From Bacteroidota bacterium (GTDB taxonomy: Bacteria; Bacteroidota; Bacteroidia; Chitinophagales; Chitinophagaceae): a stretch of DNA of 64,000 nucleotides. The position numbers were made by a program, and so were the translations under genes. Under the pieces are notes generated by a model. It was not told the DNA's origin. It ran no database searches and was given only the letters and a program-made list of their open reading frames with translations. This document shows, in pieces, positions 43,944-52,209 of this stretch; the first letter of the stretch is position 1, and each line of letters opens with the position of its first letter. The DNA lies in NCBI GenBank assembly GCA_018268085.1, contig JAFDXE010000015.1, positions 1 to 64,000 on the forward strand, read 5' to 3'.

Positions 43944-44624
43944 TTAATTGTTTTCGATAAAGTCTTCGAGATTTTCAACAAAGGAATCGTCTGTCATATT
44001 CAAAAATCTATTTGAAATTTCAGAGTTATTTTCATACCCATACATAGAAAGTAATTCATTAAATGAATTCGATTCAATTGCGCATTCTATTGATTCTTCT
44101 AAATCTGTTTTAATATTCTCAAGCAATGTGTAGGCCTTATCCTTTTTAGGATTAATGTAGGGGTTGTACAAATATTTAATTTGGTATTTACCAGATACCA
44201 AGTAGCTATCAATAAAGTTTTGCAAATTATTGAAGTATTGACGCCTCAAAATTTCATAGCAAAAAGTATCTTTTGATATTTTTTCATCGTAAATTCTCTC
44301 GATCGGAATCTCACTTTCAGCTCTGCTACCTGAAAACAGAACAATTTTTGAAGTCCTTGAAAGTTTTTCAAATAAGACGGCTTTAAGACCATCCCTGACT
44401 AAAGGATTCTCGAAACTATCATGAATAAAAATGAATGAATAATTTGAAAAATCTCTCATCAAATTAATATCATCATCGTTATCACTTGCTAGCCACAAAG
44501 ATTCAGTGTTTTCATAATATTCAACAAGAGATAGCCCTACAACTGTCAAATTTGAAAGAACCTTCGAAGTACTGAAGTCTTCGCTATATGCTTTATCATC
44601 TAAAATTAATATCTTATCTAGCAT
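43944..44624 (-). CDS. Small receiver-like protein
   Basis: From ATG 44624 the protein is 226 aa and begins MLDKILILDDKAYSEDF, like a receiver beta-1 with acidic pair. Beta-3 ends in FIFIHDSF with Asp at the phosphoacceptor position, beta-4 reads KIVLFSGS with Ser in place of Thr, and a Lys follows near DEKISKD. The C-terminal half is helical. An in-frame ATG at 44657 would extend it into the RT gene by 11 residues and is less likely. With the chosen start it overlaps the RT stop by 11 bp. Whether it is phosphorylated is unclear. Confidence 0.7.
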   Translation of the reverse strand: MLDKILILDDKAYSEDFSTSKVLSNLTVVGLSLVEYYENTESLWLASDNDDDINLMRDFSNYSFIFIHDSFENPLVRDGLKAVLFEKLSRTSKIVLFSGSRAESEIPIERIYDEKISKDTFCYEILRRQYFNNLQNFIDSYLVSGKYQIKYLYNPYINPKKDKAYTLLENIKTDLEESIECAIESNSFNELLSMYGYENNSEISNRFLNMTDDSFVENLEDFIENN

Positions 44625-47169
44625 CGTAAAATCTAAGTATATGTTTAAAACCGCCAACAGTAAAAGATAAATCTTCTATTTCTTGGAATGATTGTGAAAA
44701 TTCAGGTGCAGTAAGGAGATTTATCCTCTTAGATGATTCATCAGTAAAATCACATTCGACAATCCAATCACATAGATTTCTAAAATCAAATTTGAATGGT
44801 GAGGATTCCTGGAGAAAATGCAAAAGTGTCGTACTATCAATTTTTGCTATACTCCTACAATCGAATATTCTAAGCTCAATAAAGGATAGTGATTCTGCTT
44901 GTATTCTTTCAATTTCAATAAATATTTTTTTTTCAGTCAGATTTGCTGGCCGCATTCCATTAATGTTAGAATGGTCACGAATACCCTGAACAATATATCT
45001 AATACCATTATAAATTGAAGGCTGCCATGTGAAGAAAGAGGATCTAATATTAAACTTTCGTTCATCCGGCATAAATGATAACGAACTTTGTGGTACCCGT
45101 TGATCTTTGAAAATATTTATAATATCAGATTGCAATTTGCTGTATTCACTGCCACTACCATACCTATATTTCTTTTTAAATTGCTTAGCATAATTTGTAA
45201 ACTTGCTGTCATTATTAAAGGGATGCTTATGACTATTCTTATAAAATGAGATGCCATCTTTTTCAAAAAGATCAATTAGTTTTATAACCTCTTTTTGAAT
45301 TGCGCCATTTAAATAGGACACATCAGATACCCATTCCTTTTTAAAGTGGTATATAAAGTTTGGATGACTTTTTACTTTTTTTAGAATATCCTGTATGGTT
45401 TCATCTGACAGGATGACATCATGAACTAATTCTTTGAATCCGCTCCCATCACCAATTTTAAATTTCTTTAAGAAAGAAATTGTATACATTGGATTATGAG
45501 GAAATAATCTCTTTAACTTGTTTTCTTCTTGTCTTTCCACATCTTCTTCAAATTCATGAACTGAATTTGGGACAATAATCGTACTTGGTAATGTAGTGTG
45601 CTTTGGAATATTTATTTCGTTGTTCAACTTCTGATTTATTTCAGAAGACGGATAAACTTCCAAAGTAATTTTTACTTGATTACTGTCGTGTTGCGTAATA
45701 ATCGCTTCCTCAGAAATCTGTTTATCCTTGATATTTGTAGCAGTGAGTAAAGTGAATCTAGTTTTCAACTTCAAATACAACGGGTTCTCATTGCCCTTTA
45801 CCATTTTCAGGTAATCAAGCTTGCCGGCAATAACATTTGCCATATCTGGTTTGCCTTTCTTTATATATCCTTTATCAGCAAGGTATTCCTGTAAAAAAAA
45901 TGAGGAGGCTCTTTCAAAGCCATATCGTTCCCAGTAATACAACCACATCCTCAATTGCTTGATGTATCGCTGCTGCACATTGGCTTTTTCATTTACCAAT
46001 AAGCCGGTAACTTCTTTTCGATAGCCATCTTTTTGTAAACGTGTTTTACTTTCCTTTATATGAAAGCCCTGCTCCAATATGATGCGATGCAACTCCTTTA
46101 AAAACTCGCTTTCGGGTTGATAAACATTGTGCATCGAACTGAATGTAATGTCATCGGCATAGCGGCTATATTTTAACCCAAAACGTCTTGCCACACCGGA
46201 CAATAAATGGTCCAGGCGCTGGCAAACAATATTTGTAATAACAGGTGATGTGGAAGCACCTTGTGGCAAGACATTTCTTTTTACCTTTTCCCACTCTCCA
46301 ATTTCATTTTTCCGTTCTACTTCCATTTCTGTACAGCAGAGTGAAGCAATAATATTTGCCAAATTTTTACGGGAAGAAACAAGCCGGTTCAACGCTTCAA
46401 TATTTTCAGTGGACAAAATGTAACGTTTTGCATCTTCAAAGATGATTTCGTTTACCTGCCGGTTATATTCCCGGAGTTTTTCTCTATCACCTGCTTCGAT
46501 ACTCAAGAGAGGGGCATTCGGTTTCGCCAGGTGACCGGTAAGCCGCCTTTTATATTTTCGATAGTTTCCTTTTTTATCAATGACCAGAATTAATGAATTA
46601 TCCTGAATTTTATAATAGATTCGCTCCTTATGATCAGTAATAAATTTTCTAACGCCAGTCTGTAACCTCGTTGTGTTTTCTTCTTCAGATGCCATCTCTG
46701 AATCAGTAAGATTGAATGGCTTTAACTGTAAACACTTCCAGACTCTGGCCTGGTCAACTGAAGGAAAAAAGTCTTTCAAGTCAATATTGTACACATATTT
46801 GCTTGCTTCATGAAGCCTTGCATTATCAACAATAGATTTGTCTCTTACAAAACCCGTTGCCGCACGGTGGGGTTCAAAAACACATTGAAGAACAAAACTC
46901 AGGGTTTTCTGAAGAGATTTAAGGCCTTTAACCGGGGCGTGGATGGACCGGTCTGTACCAGATTTCTTTTTTATTTTGAACTCTGCATATCGCTTACCAC
47001 CCAGCTTAGGGTTTGAATACCAGGTGAGCTGTTTTAATTCAAAAGGGACAGCTTTTTCACCATAAACCAAAGGTTTAGCTTCATTCAAAAGTTGAAGTAA
47101 ATCCTCTTTTGACTGCATCTTCTTAAAAGCAGTAGCTATCTGGTCTATATGTGCTTGCTCCAGTTTCAT
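44614..47169 (-). CDS. Retron-like reverse transcriptase with C-terminal extension
   Basis: The 851 aa protein has retron/group II-like RT motifs: IHAPVKGLKSLQ, AATGFVRDKSIVDNA, Asp130 in IDLKDFFPS, LPQGASTSP (301-309), catalytic YADD (337-340) and TGLLVNEKANV. It carries an insertion of about 110 residues between the FFPS and LPQG motifs, unusual for a retron RT. After residue 440 comes about 400 residues of extension, whose end (about 740-851, ELRIFDCRSI and VGGFKHILRF) faintly resembles a GHKL-type ATPase. The two receiver-like genes follow directly. No group II intron RNA is seen. It may be a phage-defence RT; function is inferred. Confidence 0.85.
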   Translation of the reverse strand: MKLEQAHIDQIATAFKKMQSKEDLLQLLNEAKPLVYGEKAVPFELKQLTWYSNPKLGGKRYAEFKIKKKSGTDRSIHAPVKGLKSLQKTLSFVLQCVFEPHRAATGFVRDKSIVDNARLHEASKYVYNIDLKDFFPSVDQARVWKCLQLKPFNLTDSEMASEEENTTRLQTGVRKFITDHKERIYYKIQDNSLILVIDKKGNYRKYKRRLTGHLAKPNAPLLSIEAGDREKLREYNRQVNEIIFEDAKRYILSTENIEALNRLVSSRKNLANIIASLCCTEMEVERKNEIGEWEKVKRNVLPQGASTSPVITNIVCQRLDHLLSGVARRFGLKYSRYADDITFSSMHNVYQPESEFLKELHRIILEQGFHIKESKTRLQKDGYRKEVTGLLVNEKANVQQRYIKQLRMWLYYWERYGFERASSFFLQEYLADKGYIKKGKPDMANVIAGKLDYLKMVKGNENPLYLKLKTRFTLLTATNIKDKQISEEAIITQHDSNQVKITLEVYPSSEINQKLNNEINIPKHTTLPSTIIVPNSVHEFEEDVERQEENKLKRLFPHNPMYTISFLKKFKIGDGSGFKELVHDVILSDETIQDILKKVKSHPNFIYHFKKEWVSDVSYLNGAIQKEVIKLIDLFEKDGISFYKNSHKHPFNNDSKFTNYAKQFKKKYRYGSGSEYSKLQSDIINIFKDQRVPQSSLSFMPDERKFNIRSSFFTWQPSIYNGIRYIVQGIRDHSNINGMRPANLTEKKIFIEIERIQAESLSFIELRIFDCRSIAKIDSTTLLHFLQESSPFKFDFRNLCDWIVECDFTDESSKRINLLTAPEFSQSFQEIEDLSFTVGGFKHILRFYDAR

Positions 47170-47349
47170 AAATTAAAAAGTCTTTGAAAGCTGCTGCGTT
47201 ATTCTTTGTATATGAATACAACTAAACAAAATAATAAGTAATAATATTTCAGGTCATATTGTCCACTTAGCGAATTATGCTATGTACACAGATAAGTATA
47301 CAAAAGCAGAACAACCAAAGGAACACTTAGGATGACCAGGAAACATTCA

Positions 47350-47411
47350 TTCCCCGGTAAACCGGGGAACACCAACCGATCTGAAACTACCTTGCAGTAA
47401 TTTCCAGTTGG
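47350..47411 (-). ncRNA. Candidate structured RNA upstream of the RT gene
   Basis: On the minus strand CCAAC (47411-47407) and GTTGG (47376-47372) enclose an 8 bp hairpin, GAAATTAC with GTAGTTTC and loop TGCAAG (47404-47383). Directly after it is a 9 bp GC-rich hairpin (47369-47350). The two stems together look like an RNA with three helices, lying 180 nt upstream of the RT ATG on its own strand, where retrons encode their msr-msd. A long repeated a1/a2 pair typical of retrons was not found, so this is tentative. Confidence 0.4.
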
Positions 47412-47469
47412 CACAATTCAATAAAATGCAGCAGGCTTTCAAAGAACAGGCACAAACAAAAACCATTAC

Positions 47470-47492
47470 TGTGCAGTGTATCTGCACAATAA
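47470..47492. promoter_or_regulatory. Palindromic operator-like site (copy A)
   Basis: TGTGCA (47470-47475), 7 nt, TGCACA (47483-47488), then ATAA; extended pairing gives 7 bp arms. It lies between the divergent RT and WYL genes. The plus-strand TAATTTTA (47497-47504), one base off TAnnTTTG, is just downstream and about 27 bp before the WYL start, so bound protein would block that promoter. It also sits upstream of the candidate RNA on the minus strand. Copy B is at 41623-41645. Confidence 0.7.
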
Positions 47493-47530
47493 TAACTAAT
47501 TTTAACCAGAATCGAAGAATCTGACCGATA

Positions 47531-48544
47531 ATGGCGACTAATAAGAATGCTCTCATACGATATAAAGTCCTTGATAACTGCTTCCGTAACCCGGGGAAAC
47601 GGTATTTCATTGATGACCTGATCGAAGCATGTGAAAAGGTGCTGTTAGAGATTGACCCGGATTCCAATGGCATCAGCCGCAGGCAAATACTGGATGATAT
47701 TTCCTTTATGGAAAGTAAAGATGGGTGGAAAATTGATCTTACGAGAAACCGGGAAGGACGAAAGGTTTTTTACAGGTATTCAGATCCGGTATTTTCGATC
47801 AACAATATGCCATTGAATGAAGTAGAGATAAACCAACTGCAATCAGCTGCGGATATACTCTCTCAGTTTAAAGGCATGCCACAGTTTGAATGGGTGAATG
47901 AACTTGTGCCTAAGTTAAAACAAGGCATGGCGATAAAAGAAGCAGGGGAAACAATTATTGAATTTGACAATAACCAATATCTGAAGGGAATTGAGCATTT
48001 AGGAACATTACATAATGCCATTTTCTATAAGAAAGTTCTTTCCATTAACTATAAGCCTTTTGAGAATGATGATCCTTTTGAAATTGTAATACACCCTTAC
48101 TTTTTGAAACAATATAACAATCGTTGGTTTCTATTTGGTTATAATCCTAAAAAGGAAAAGCCCGATTGGAATCTTGCGATTGACCGTATTGTTTCAATAA
48201 GGGAAATAAAAGAAAAGTATCATAGAAATACTGAAATTGACTGGAAGGACTATTTTGAAGATATCATTGGAGTAACCAAAGCAGAAGATGCTAAGATTGA
48301 AAGCATAGTACTCCATTTCACTGGCAGGACCGGAAATTACATGGAAACAAAACCATTACATGGCTCCCAGAAATCAACATGGCTGAATAAACATACACTG
48401 GAAGTCCATTTGCAGCTCATTGTTAATTATGAACTGGAAAGACTAATCCTTTCTTATGCAGACAGTGTTTCTGTGATTCAACCGATAAGTTTAGCCAATG
48501 TAATAAAAAGCAGACTACATGAAGCATTGAAACATTATCAGTAA
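47531..48544 (+). CDS. WYL-domain transcriptional regulator
   Basis: A 337 aa protein with an N-terminal winged helix region (about 1-90, with FIDDLIEACEK and GISRRQILDDISFM), a linker and a WYL domain (about 150-240: HNAIFYKKVLSINYKPF, IHPYFLKQYNNRWFLFGYN with the WFL variant). A C-terminal WCX-like extension follows (about 255-337). WYL proteins often repress defence operons until they sense nucleic acid or nucleotide signals. It is divergent from the RT array, with an operator-like site in the gap, and ends 2 bp before the end of the convergent Argonaute gene. It may control both operons. Confidence 0.88.
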   Translation: MATNKNALIRYKVLDNCFRNPGKRYFIDDLIEACEKVLLEIDPDSNGISRRQILDDISFMESKDGWKIDLTRNREGRKVFYRYSDPVFSINNMPLNEVEINQLQSAADILSQFKGMPQFEWVNELVPKLKQGMAIKEAGETIIEFDNNQYLKGIEHLGTLHNAIFYKKVLSINYKPFENDDPFEIVIHPYFLKQYNNRWFLFGYNPKKEKPDWNLAIDRIVSIREIKEKYHRNTEIDWKDYFEDIIGVTKAEDAKIESIVLHFTGRTGNYMETKPLHGSQKSTWLNKHTLEVHLQLIVNYELERLILSYADSVSVIQPISLANVIKSRLHEALKHYQ

Positions 48545-48546
48545 CC

Positions 48547-50601
48547 TTACAAAAACCATAAATTCTTCTTTGCAAATTCCGGAAGGTCATCTCTTTCAAA
48601 ATGGGGGAAGATTTCAGCCACCATTTCAGGGTAAATGGTTGTTACCGGAAGATTTTGCTGACTGATGCTTTTCCAATACATGCGGCTGAACTGATACACC
48701 TGGTCAATCAACTGGCCTATAATTCCCATTGTCAACTCTGCTGGTTTGGAAGACTTGATACTCAACTTCACAGGAAAATGATAGTCCTTTGCTGTAAGAT
48801 ATGCATCTTCTTTATACCGTACATTATTGAACAGCAGAAACTTATTGAACCCTATACTTAAAAATGTGCCGCTCACCGGCATTTTACCTGGGCTGTTCAT
48901 ATCAAAAGCAAGGAGTTCCCTACTTTCGGTCTTATTTATTGTAACTACAATAACCGGTACATCGCCGTGGCCTAATTTGTCCAACATATCCAGAATTGGC
49001 TGCAGTTCTTTGGGGTCTGATATTTCCTTGTAGAAATGAATTATGACCCGGCTAACGGCCTTATGTTGTTCTATGAACTTTTCAACTGAGTCTTTTATAG
49101 AACCTGCCAGCATTTTGGTTTCGCTGCTGCGGTAGCAATTAAATCCTTCAAACTTTCCATCGTTTCCAAAACAAAAGGCACTGCCCACAAACCTGTGCGG
49201 TGAATTGAAAGGCTTAAATGCGCCTACTCCAATTATTAATTCATTCTGGCGGCTGCGGGCCAAACGCCAGGGAATACCGCCCATTTTTGCCAACAGGGCA
49301 ACATAGATGTTTGGCAAGAAATAGTAAAAGTCTGGCTTGTCGAGGTGTTCTTTGTAAATAACCTGTGAAGTGATGCCTTTGTCCAGCAGGTGCTCTTTTA
49401 TTTTATAGTAAGCATTGTGCTGTGGGTGTGTTTTATCATCCTTCCTGATCGGGCTGATGTAAATAGCGACATAGGTGCAATTGTCTTCTAACGAAAACTT
49501 ATCGAGCTGTTCCTTTACTTCTTCAAAAATTGTTTCGTTATTGACAAAAGCTGTTTGTTTTGCTGCATCGAAACTAAATGGCTGGTTGATATAAGAAATC
49601 AAAGGTTCTGCGTCTTTTGGTTTTCCATTGATGGTTCCGTGCCATCCTTCCATCATAAACTTGTACATGTTGCCTTTTACAAAATCAGCATCAGCTTTAT
49701 TGTAAATAAAGAACAACTTTAAATGACCGTCGGTGTAAGCTTTAAGCGGTTTGTGCATTAATATGCCAAGCCCCGGATTTATGTGTGTACCGTTTTTAAA
49801 TTGTAAAATGTTATTGCCCTTGCCAACAGTATATACTTTTTCTTCCGGTACAGTATAGAACCCCCTGGAATCCAATTTTATTATTTTGTTGAATGTGGGA
49901 GTATTGAGATAGTGGTTGTAAAAACTTTCAAGCAAAGCCAAGTAAATAGGATAACGATTTACTTTCTTGAGTTCTTCATAAATATCATACTGCTTTTTCA
50001 GGTCGTAGTTTAATACAGGATATACATTTTCGGGCTGCTCTTTTAATTCCTCCGGCAGTGTATGCTCATAGTGCCAGATGGAATCATTACACAAAACCTT
50101 TGTATATATCCTGGTATCTAAATCCCGTATTTCTGAAACCGGTGTACGTAATACTTTGGAAATACCATTATAAGCAAGTGTTAACTGAAATTGTTTTGGA
50201 ATGGCCCCGCTATACTCTGCGTCAAGAGTATATTTATTATACACTTTATAGAGTGGATCATTTGCTGATTTATCTTCAAACCACACTTCTACATCCTGTG
50301 TGAAATTGGGAAACACCACCGAATCCTGCATTTGCCTGAAGTATTGCAATATCTGATAGCGGAAATAGTGCTTGGCGAATGAGATACATTGAAGCAGGTT
50401 GAGCTCTTTAACAATTGCCCCTTCTCTTTCTGGTAAAAAATCGGTGTAATAGAATTGTGCAGCCGGGTCTCTGTCGTCCGGGAGTGTTTCTAATAACTTG
50501 CTCCAATGAATGGGAGCCATACCCCTTTGTTTTTCAGGGTAAAATGCACAACTGAGTGTTGTTTTAATAGGTGTAAAGGGGATAAGGTTTAGCTGAATCA
50601 T
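48547..50601 (-). CDS. Long prokaryotic Argonaute with degenerate PIWI active site
   Basis: A 684 aa Argonaute-like protein. The MID domain shows the guide 5'-end pocket, Tyr398, Lys402, Gln413 and Lys439, with spacing close to the classic R/YK-Q-K pattern. PIWI follows: ALLAKMGGIPWRL and then IIGVGAF, where Gly460 replaces the first catalytic Asp, and VIIHFY, where Tyr524 replaces the third acidic residue. The last motif is PVTTIYPEM with Tyr. It should therefore bind a guide and target but not cut. It is preceded by a nuclease gene 16 bp away, like long-B pAgo pairs in which a separate effector acts. N and PAZ regions are divergent. Confidence 0.88.
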   Translation of the reverse strand: MIQLNLIPFTPIKTTLSCAFYPEKQRGMAPIHWSKLLETLPDDRDPAAQFYYTDFLPEREGAIVKELNLLQCISFAKHYFRYQILQYFRQMQDSVVFPNFTQDVEVWFEDKSANDPLYKVYNKYTLDAEYSGAIPKQFQLTLAYNGISKVLRTPVSEIRDLDTRIYTKVLCNDSIWHYEHTLPEELKEQPENVYPVLNYDLKKQYDIYEELKKVNRYPIYLALLESFYNHYLNTPTFNKIIKLDSRGFYTVPEEKVYTVGKGNNILQFKNGTHINPGLGILMHKPLKAYTDGHLKLFFIYNKADADFVKGNMYKFMMEGWHGTINGKPKDAEPLISYINQPFSFDAAKQTAFVNNETIFEEVKEQLDKFSLEDNCTYVAIYISPIRKDDKTHPQHNAYYKIKEHLLDKGITSQVIYKEHLDKPDFYYFLPNIYVALLAKMGGIPWRLARSRQNELIIGVGAFKPFNSPHRFVGSAFCFGNDGKFEGFNCYRSSETKMLAGSIKDSVEKFIEQHKAVSRVIIHFYKEISDPKELQPILDMLDKLGHGDVPVIVVTINKTESRELLAFDMNSPGKMPVSGTFLSIGFNKFLLFNNVRYKEDAYLTAKDYHFPVKLSIKSSKPAELTMGIIGQLIDQVYQFSRMYWKSISQQNLPVTTIYPEMVAEIFPHFERDDLPEFAKKNLWFL

Positions 50602-50617
50602 CTTAATTACCGGTTTA

Positions 50618-51532
50618 TTAGTTCATTCGTATAGCTTGTTTAATTAAGCTCATTATATATTCCAGGTCTTTGTCTGTATCTACCTGAATTTGATAATCAC
50701 CATTGCCCCAATGCCCTTTTTCCGAAACATCTTCAGCAATTTGTTTTGGGTCATCTAATTTTCCCTTTTTTAAGTTGATCCAGATTTTGAGAGAGTTTTT
50801 CAGAATACATATATCCGTAAACACTTTGCTGTCTTTTCGGAAACCAATCTCCATTTTCTTTGGCTTTATTTCAATCTCATCTGCAAGTTGTAAAATACCC
50901 TGCCTGAATTTTTCATATAACTCCGCTATTAGTTCGGTTGTTTTTGACAAGTGCTCTTCTTCTGTGTACACTTTAATTTCTTCGGTTACCTTTTTCAGGG
51001 CTTCCTTATTCTGGGTTAATGGCTTGATACTTTCAGCCGCATTTGATTTCTTGATGGGATTGATCATGATGGTATCATTCTCAAACTGCTTCACCTCCCA
51101 TAATTCAATGGCAATGTCTTTGAAGTTTGTTGCCTGCACCTGGTTGTCGGTAAAATTGGTAGATACAAAAGCTACCCTTGTTTGGCTCCAATCCACATCC
51201 TCTCTTTTCAGGTTGCGTTTCAGACTTTCGTTGTACTCCACAATAAAATCCGCTTTGTTTTCCAACATCAGGCTCAGGTAGGTAAAACCCTGGTCCACCA
51301 CACTGATATTCCTGTCCCGCTTGTATTCAACAATAATGAAGGCGGAAGCCTGTGTATCATAAGCCAACGTATCTATACGCTTGTTTTTGATGGTAAACTC
51401 ACTCTTCACCAATTCCAAGCCCATAATATCATACAGATTGGCTTCAAACACTTTCTGTATGTCTTTTTCCAATTTGAAGGGCTTTTCTTTTACCTCCTTG
51501 AGTTTGCCGGTGTGATTTATGTATAGAGCCAT
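50618..51532 (-). CDS. PD-(D/E)XK nuclease with DUF5655 C-terminus
   Basis: A 304 aa protein with N-terminal restriction-endonuclease fold: RIDTLAYD, then IIVEYKR, supply Asp and Glu-x-Lys of the PD-(D/E)XK core. The following strand and helix fit the family, and the C-terminal third (about 205-304, with GILQLADEIEIKPKKMEIGF and KIWINLKKGKLDDP) is DUF5655-like. Such nucleases frequently travel with type I R-M operons. Being next to an inactive Argonaute, it could be the effector that acts on DNA once the Argonaute is engaged. That pairing is inference. Confidence 0.82.
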   Translation of the reverse strand: MALYINHTGKLKEVKEKPFKLEKDIQKVFEANLYDIMGLELVKSEFTIKNKRIDTLAYDTQASAFIIVEYKRDRNISVVDQGFTYLSLMLENKADFIVEYNESLKRNLKREDVDWSQTRVAFVSTNFTDNQVQATNFKDIAIELWEVKQFENDTIMINPIKKSNAAESIKPLTQNKEALKKVTEEIKVYTEEEHLSKTTELIAELYEKFRQGILQLADEIEIKPKKMEIGFRKDSKVFTDICILKNSLKIWINLKKGKLDDPKQIAEDVSEKGHWGNGDYQIQVDTDKDLEYIMSLIKQAIRMN

Positions 51533-51552
51533 AATGTTATCTTTTTGATGTT

Positions 51553-52209
51553 TTATAAACTGTTTCCGTATTTATCCAACCAATTGATTGCGTCTTTATA
51601 ATCGGGATAATAGGATTTCAACATTGTCCAAAACTTATGTGTATGGTTCATTACAACCGTATGCAGCAATTCATGAACAATCAGGTAATCAATCACAAAC
51701 AAAGGGGCTTTAATCAATCTCCAATTGAGTGAGATGTTCTTTTCCTTTGAGCAATTGCCCCATTTTTTTCGTTGATTGCGAATAAACAATTTGTTGTAAT
51801 CAAACTTCAGCTTAGAAGCTAACTCCTCTGTTCTTTTGGTAAGATGTTTTCTTGCTATATCAGTTAGCCACTGCTGCTGTACCGCCTTATCCAAAAGGTT
51901 TCTTTTTGCCCTTATTGTTCTATGCTCATGGTCAACAATTACCTTATGCTCATAGGTTGAATCATAAAAATAGGTGTACCTGTTTCCATACAATAGTATC
52001 TGATTGCGTTGCAGGTTTATACGTGACATGCCTTTAAAGAATTTCAAATTCCGGTCAATCCAGCGTTGCTTTTTCTTTAGTAAGGCATTTACATCTTCCT
52101 GTGTAAATACTTGAGGAATAATCACACGAATGCAGCCGTCTTCACTTACCCGCAAACGGGCATGTTTCACGTCTCTTTGAATCAATATGTAATTATCCGG
52201 CAGTTGCAT
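51553..52209 (-). CDS. YgjP-like (M48-type) metallopeptidase
   Basis: A 218 aa protein of the DUF45/WLM zinc-protease family. HELLH (two His ligands and catalytic Glu) is followed eight residues later by HKFW with a third His, the family hallmark. The preceding RKKWGNCSKEKNISLNWRLIKAP is also conserved. Members occur inside type I R-M operons, where their target is not known. Its ATG shares one base with the hsdR stop codon (TGATG), so the two are translated together. Confidence 0.9.
   Translation of the reverse strand: MQLPDNYILIQRDVKHARLRVSEDGCIRVIIPQVFTQEDVNALLKKKQRWIDRNLKFFKGMSRINLQRNQILLYGNRYTYFYDSTYEHKVIVDHEHRTIRAKRNLLDKAVQQQWLTDIARKHLTKRTEELASKLKFDYNKLFIRNQRKKWGNCSKEKNISLNWRLIKAPLFVIDYLIVHELLHTVVMNHTHKFWTMLKSYYPDYKDAINWLDKYGNSL

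Noticed and set aside
44614..47530. Group II intron around the reverse transcriptase
   Set aside because: No GTGCG-type 5' end, no domain V-like hairpin near the RT 3' end, and the RT is immediately followed by colinear receiver genes, unlike an intron-encoded protein.
48547..50601. PIWI-RE family as the identity of the 684 aa protein
   Set aside because: The MID pocket with YK-Q-K and the ALLAKMGGIPWRL block fit long pAgos better, and the usual PIWI-RE partner genes (a DinG-type helicase in particular) are not adjacent. It cannot be fully excluded without a search.
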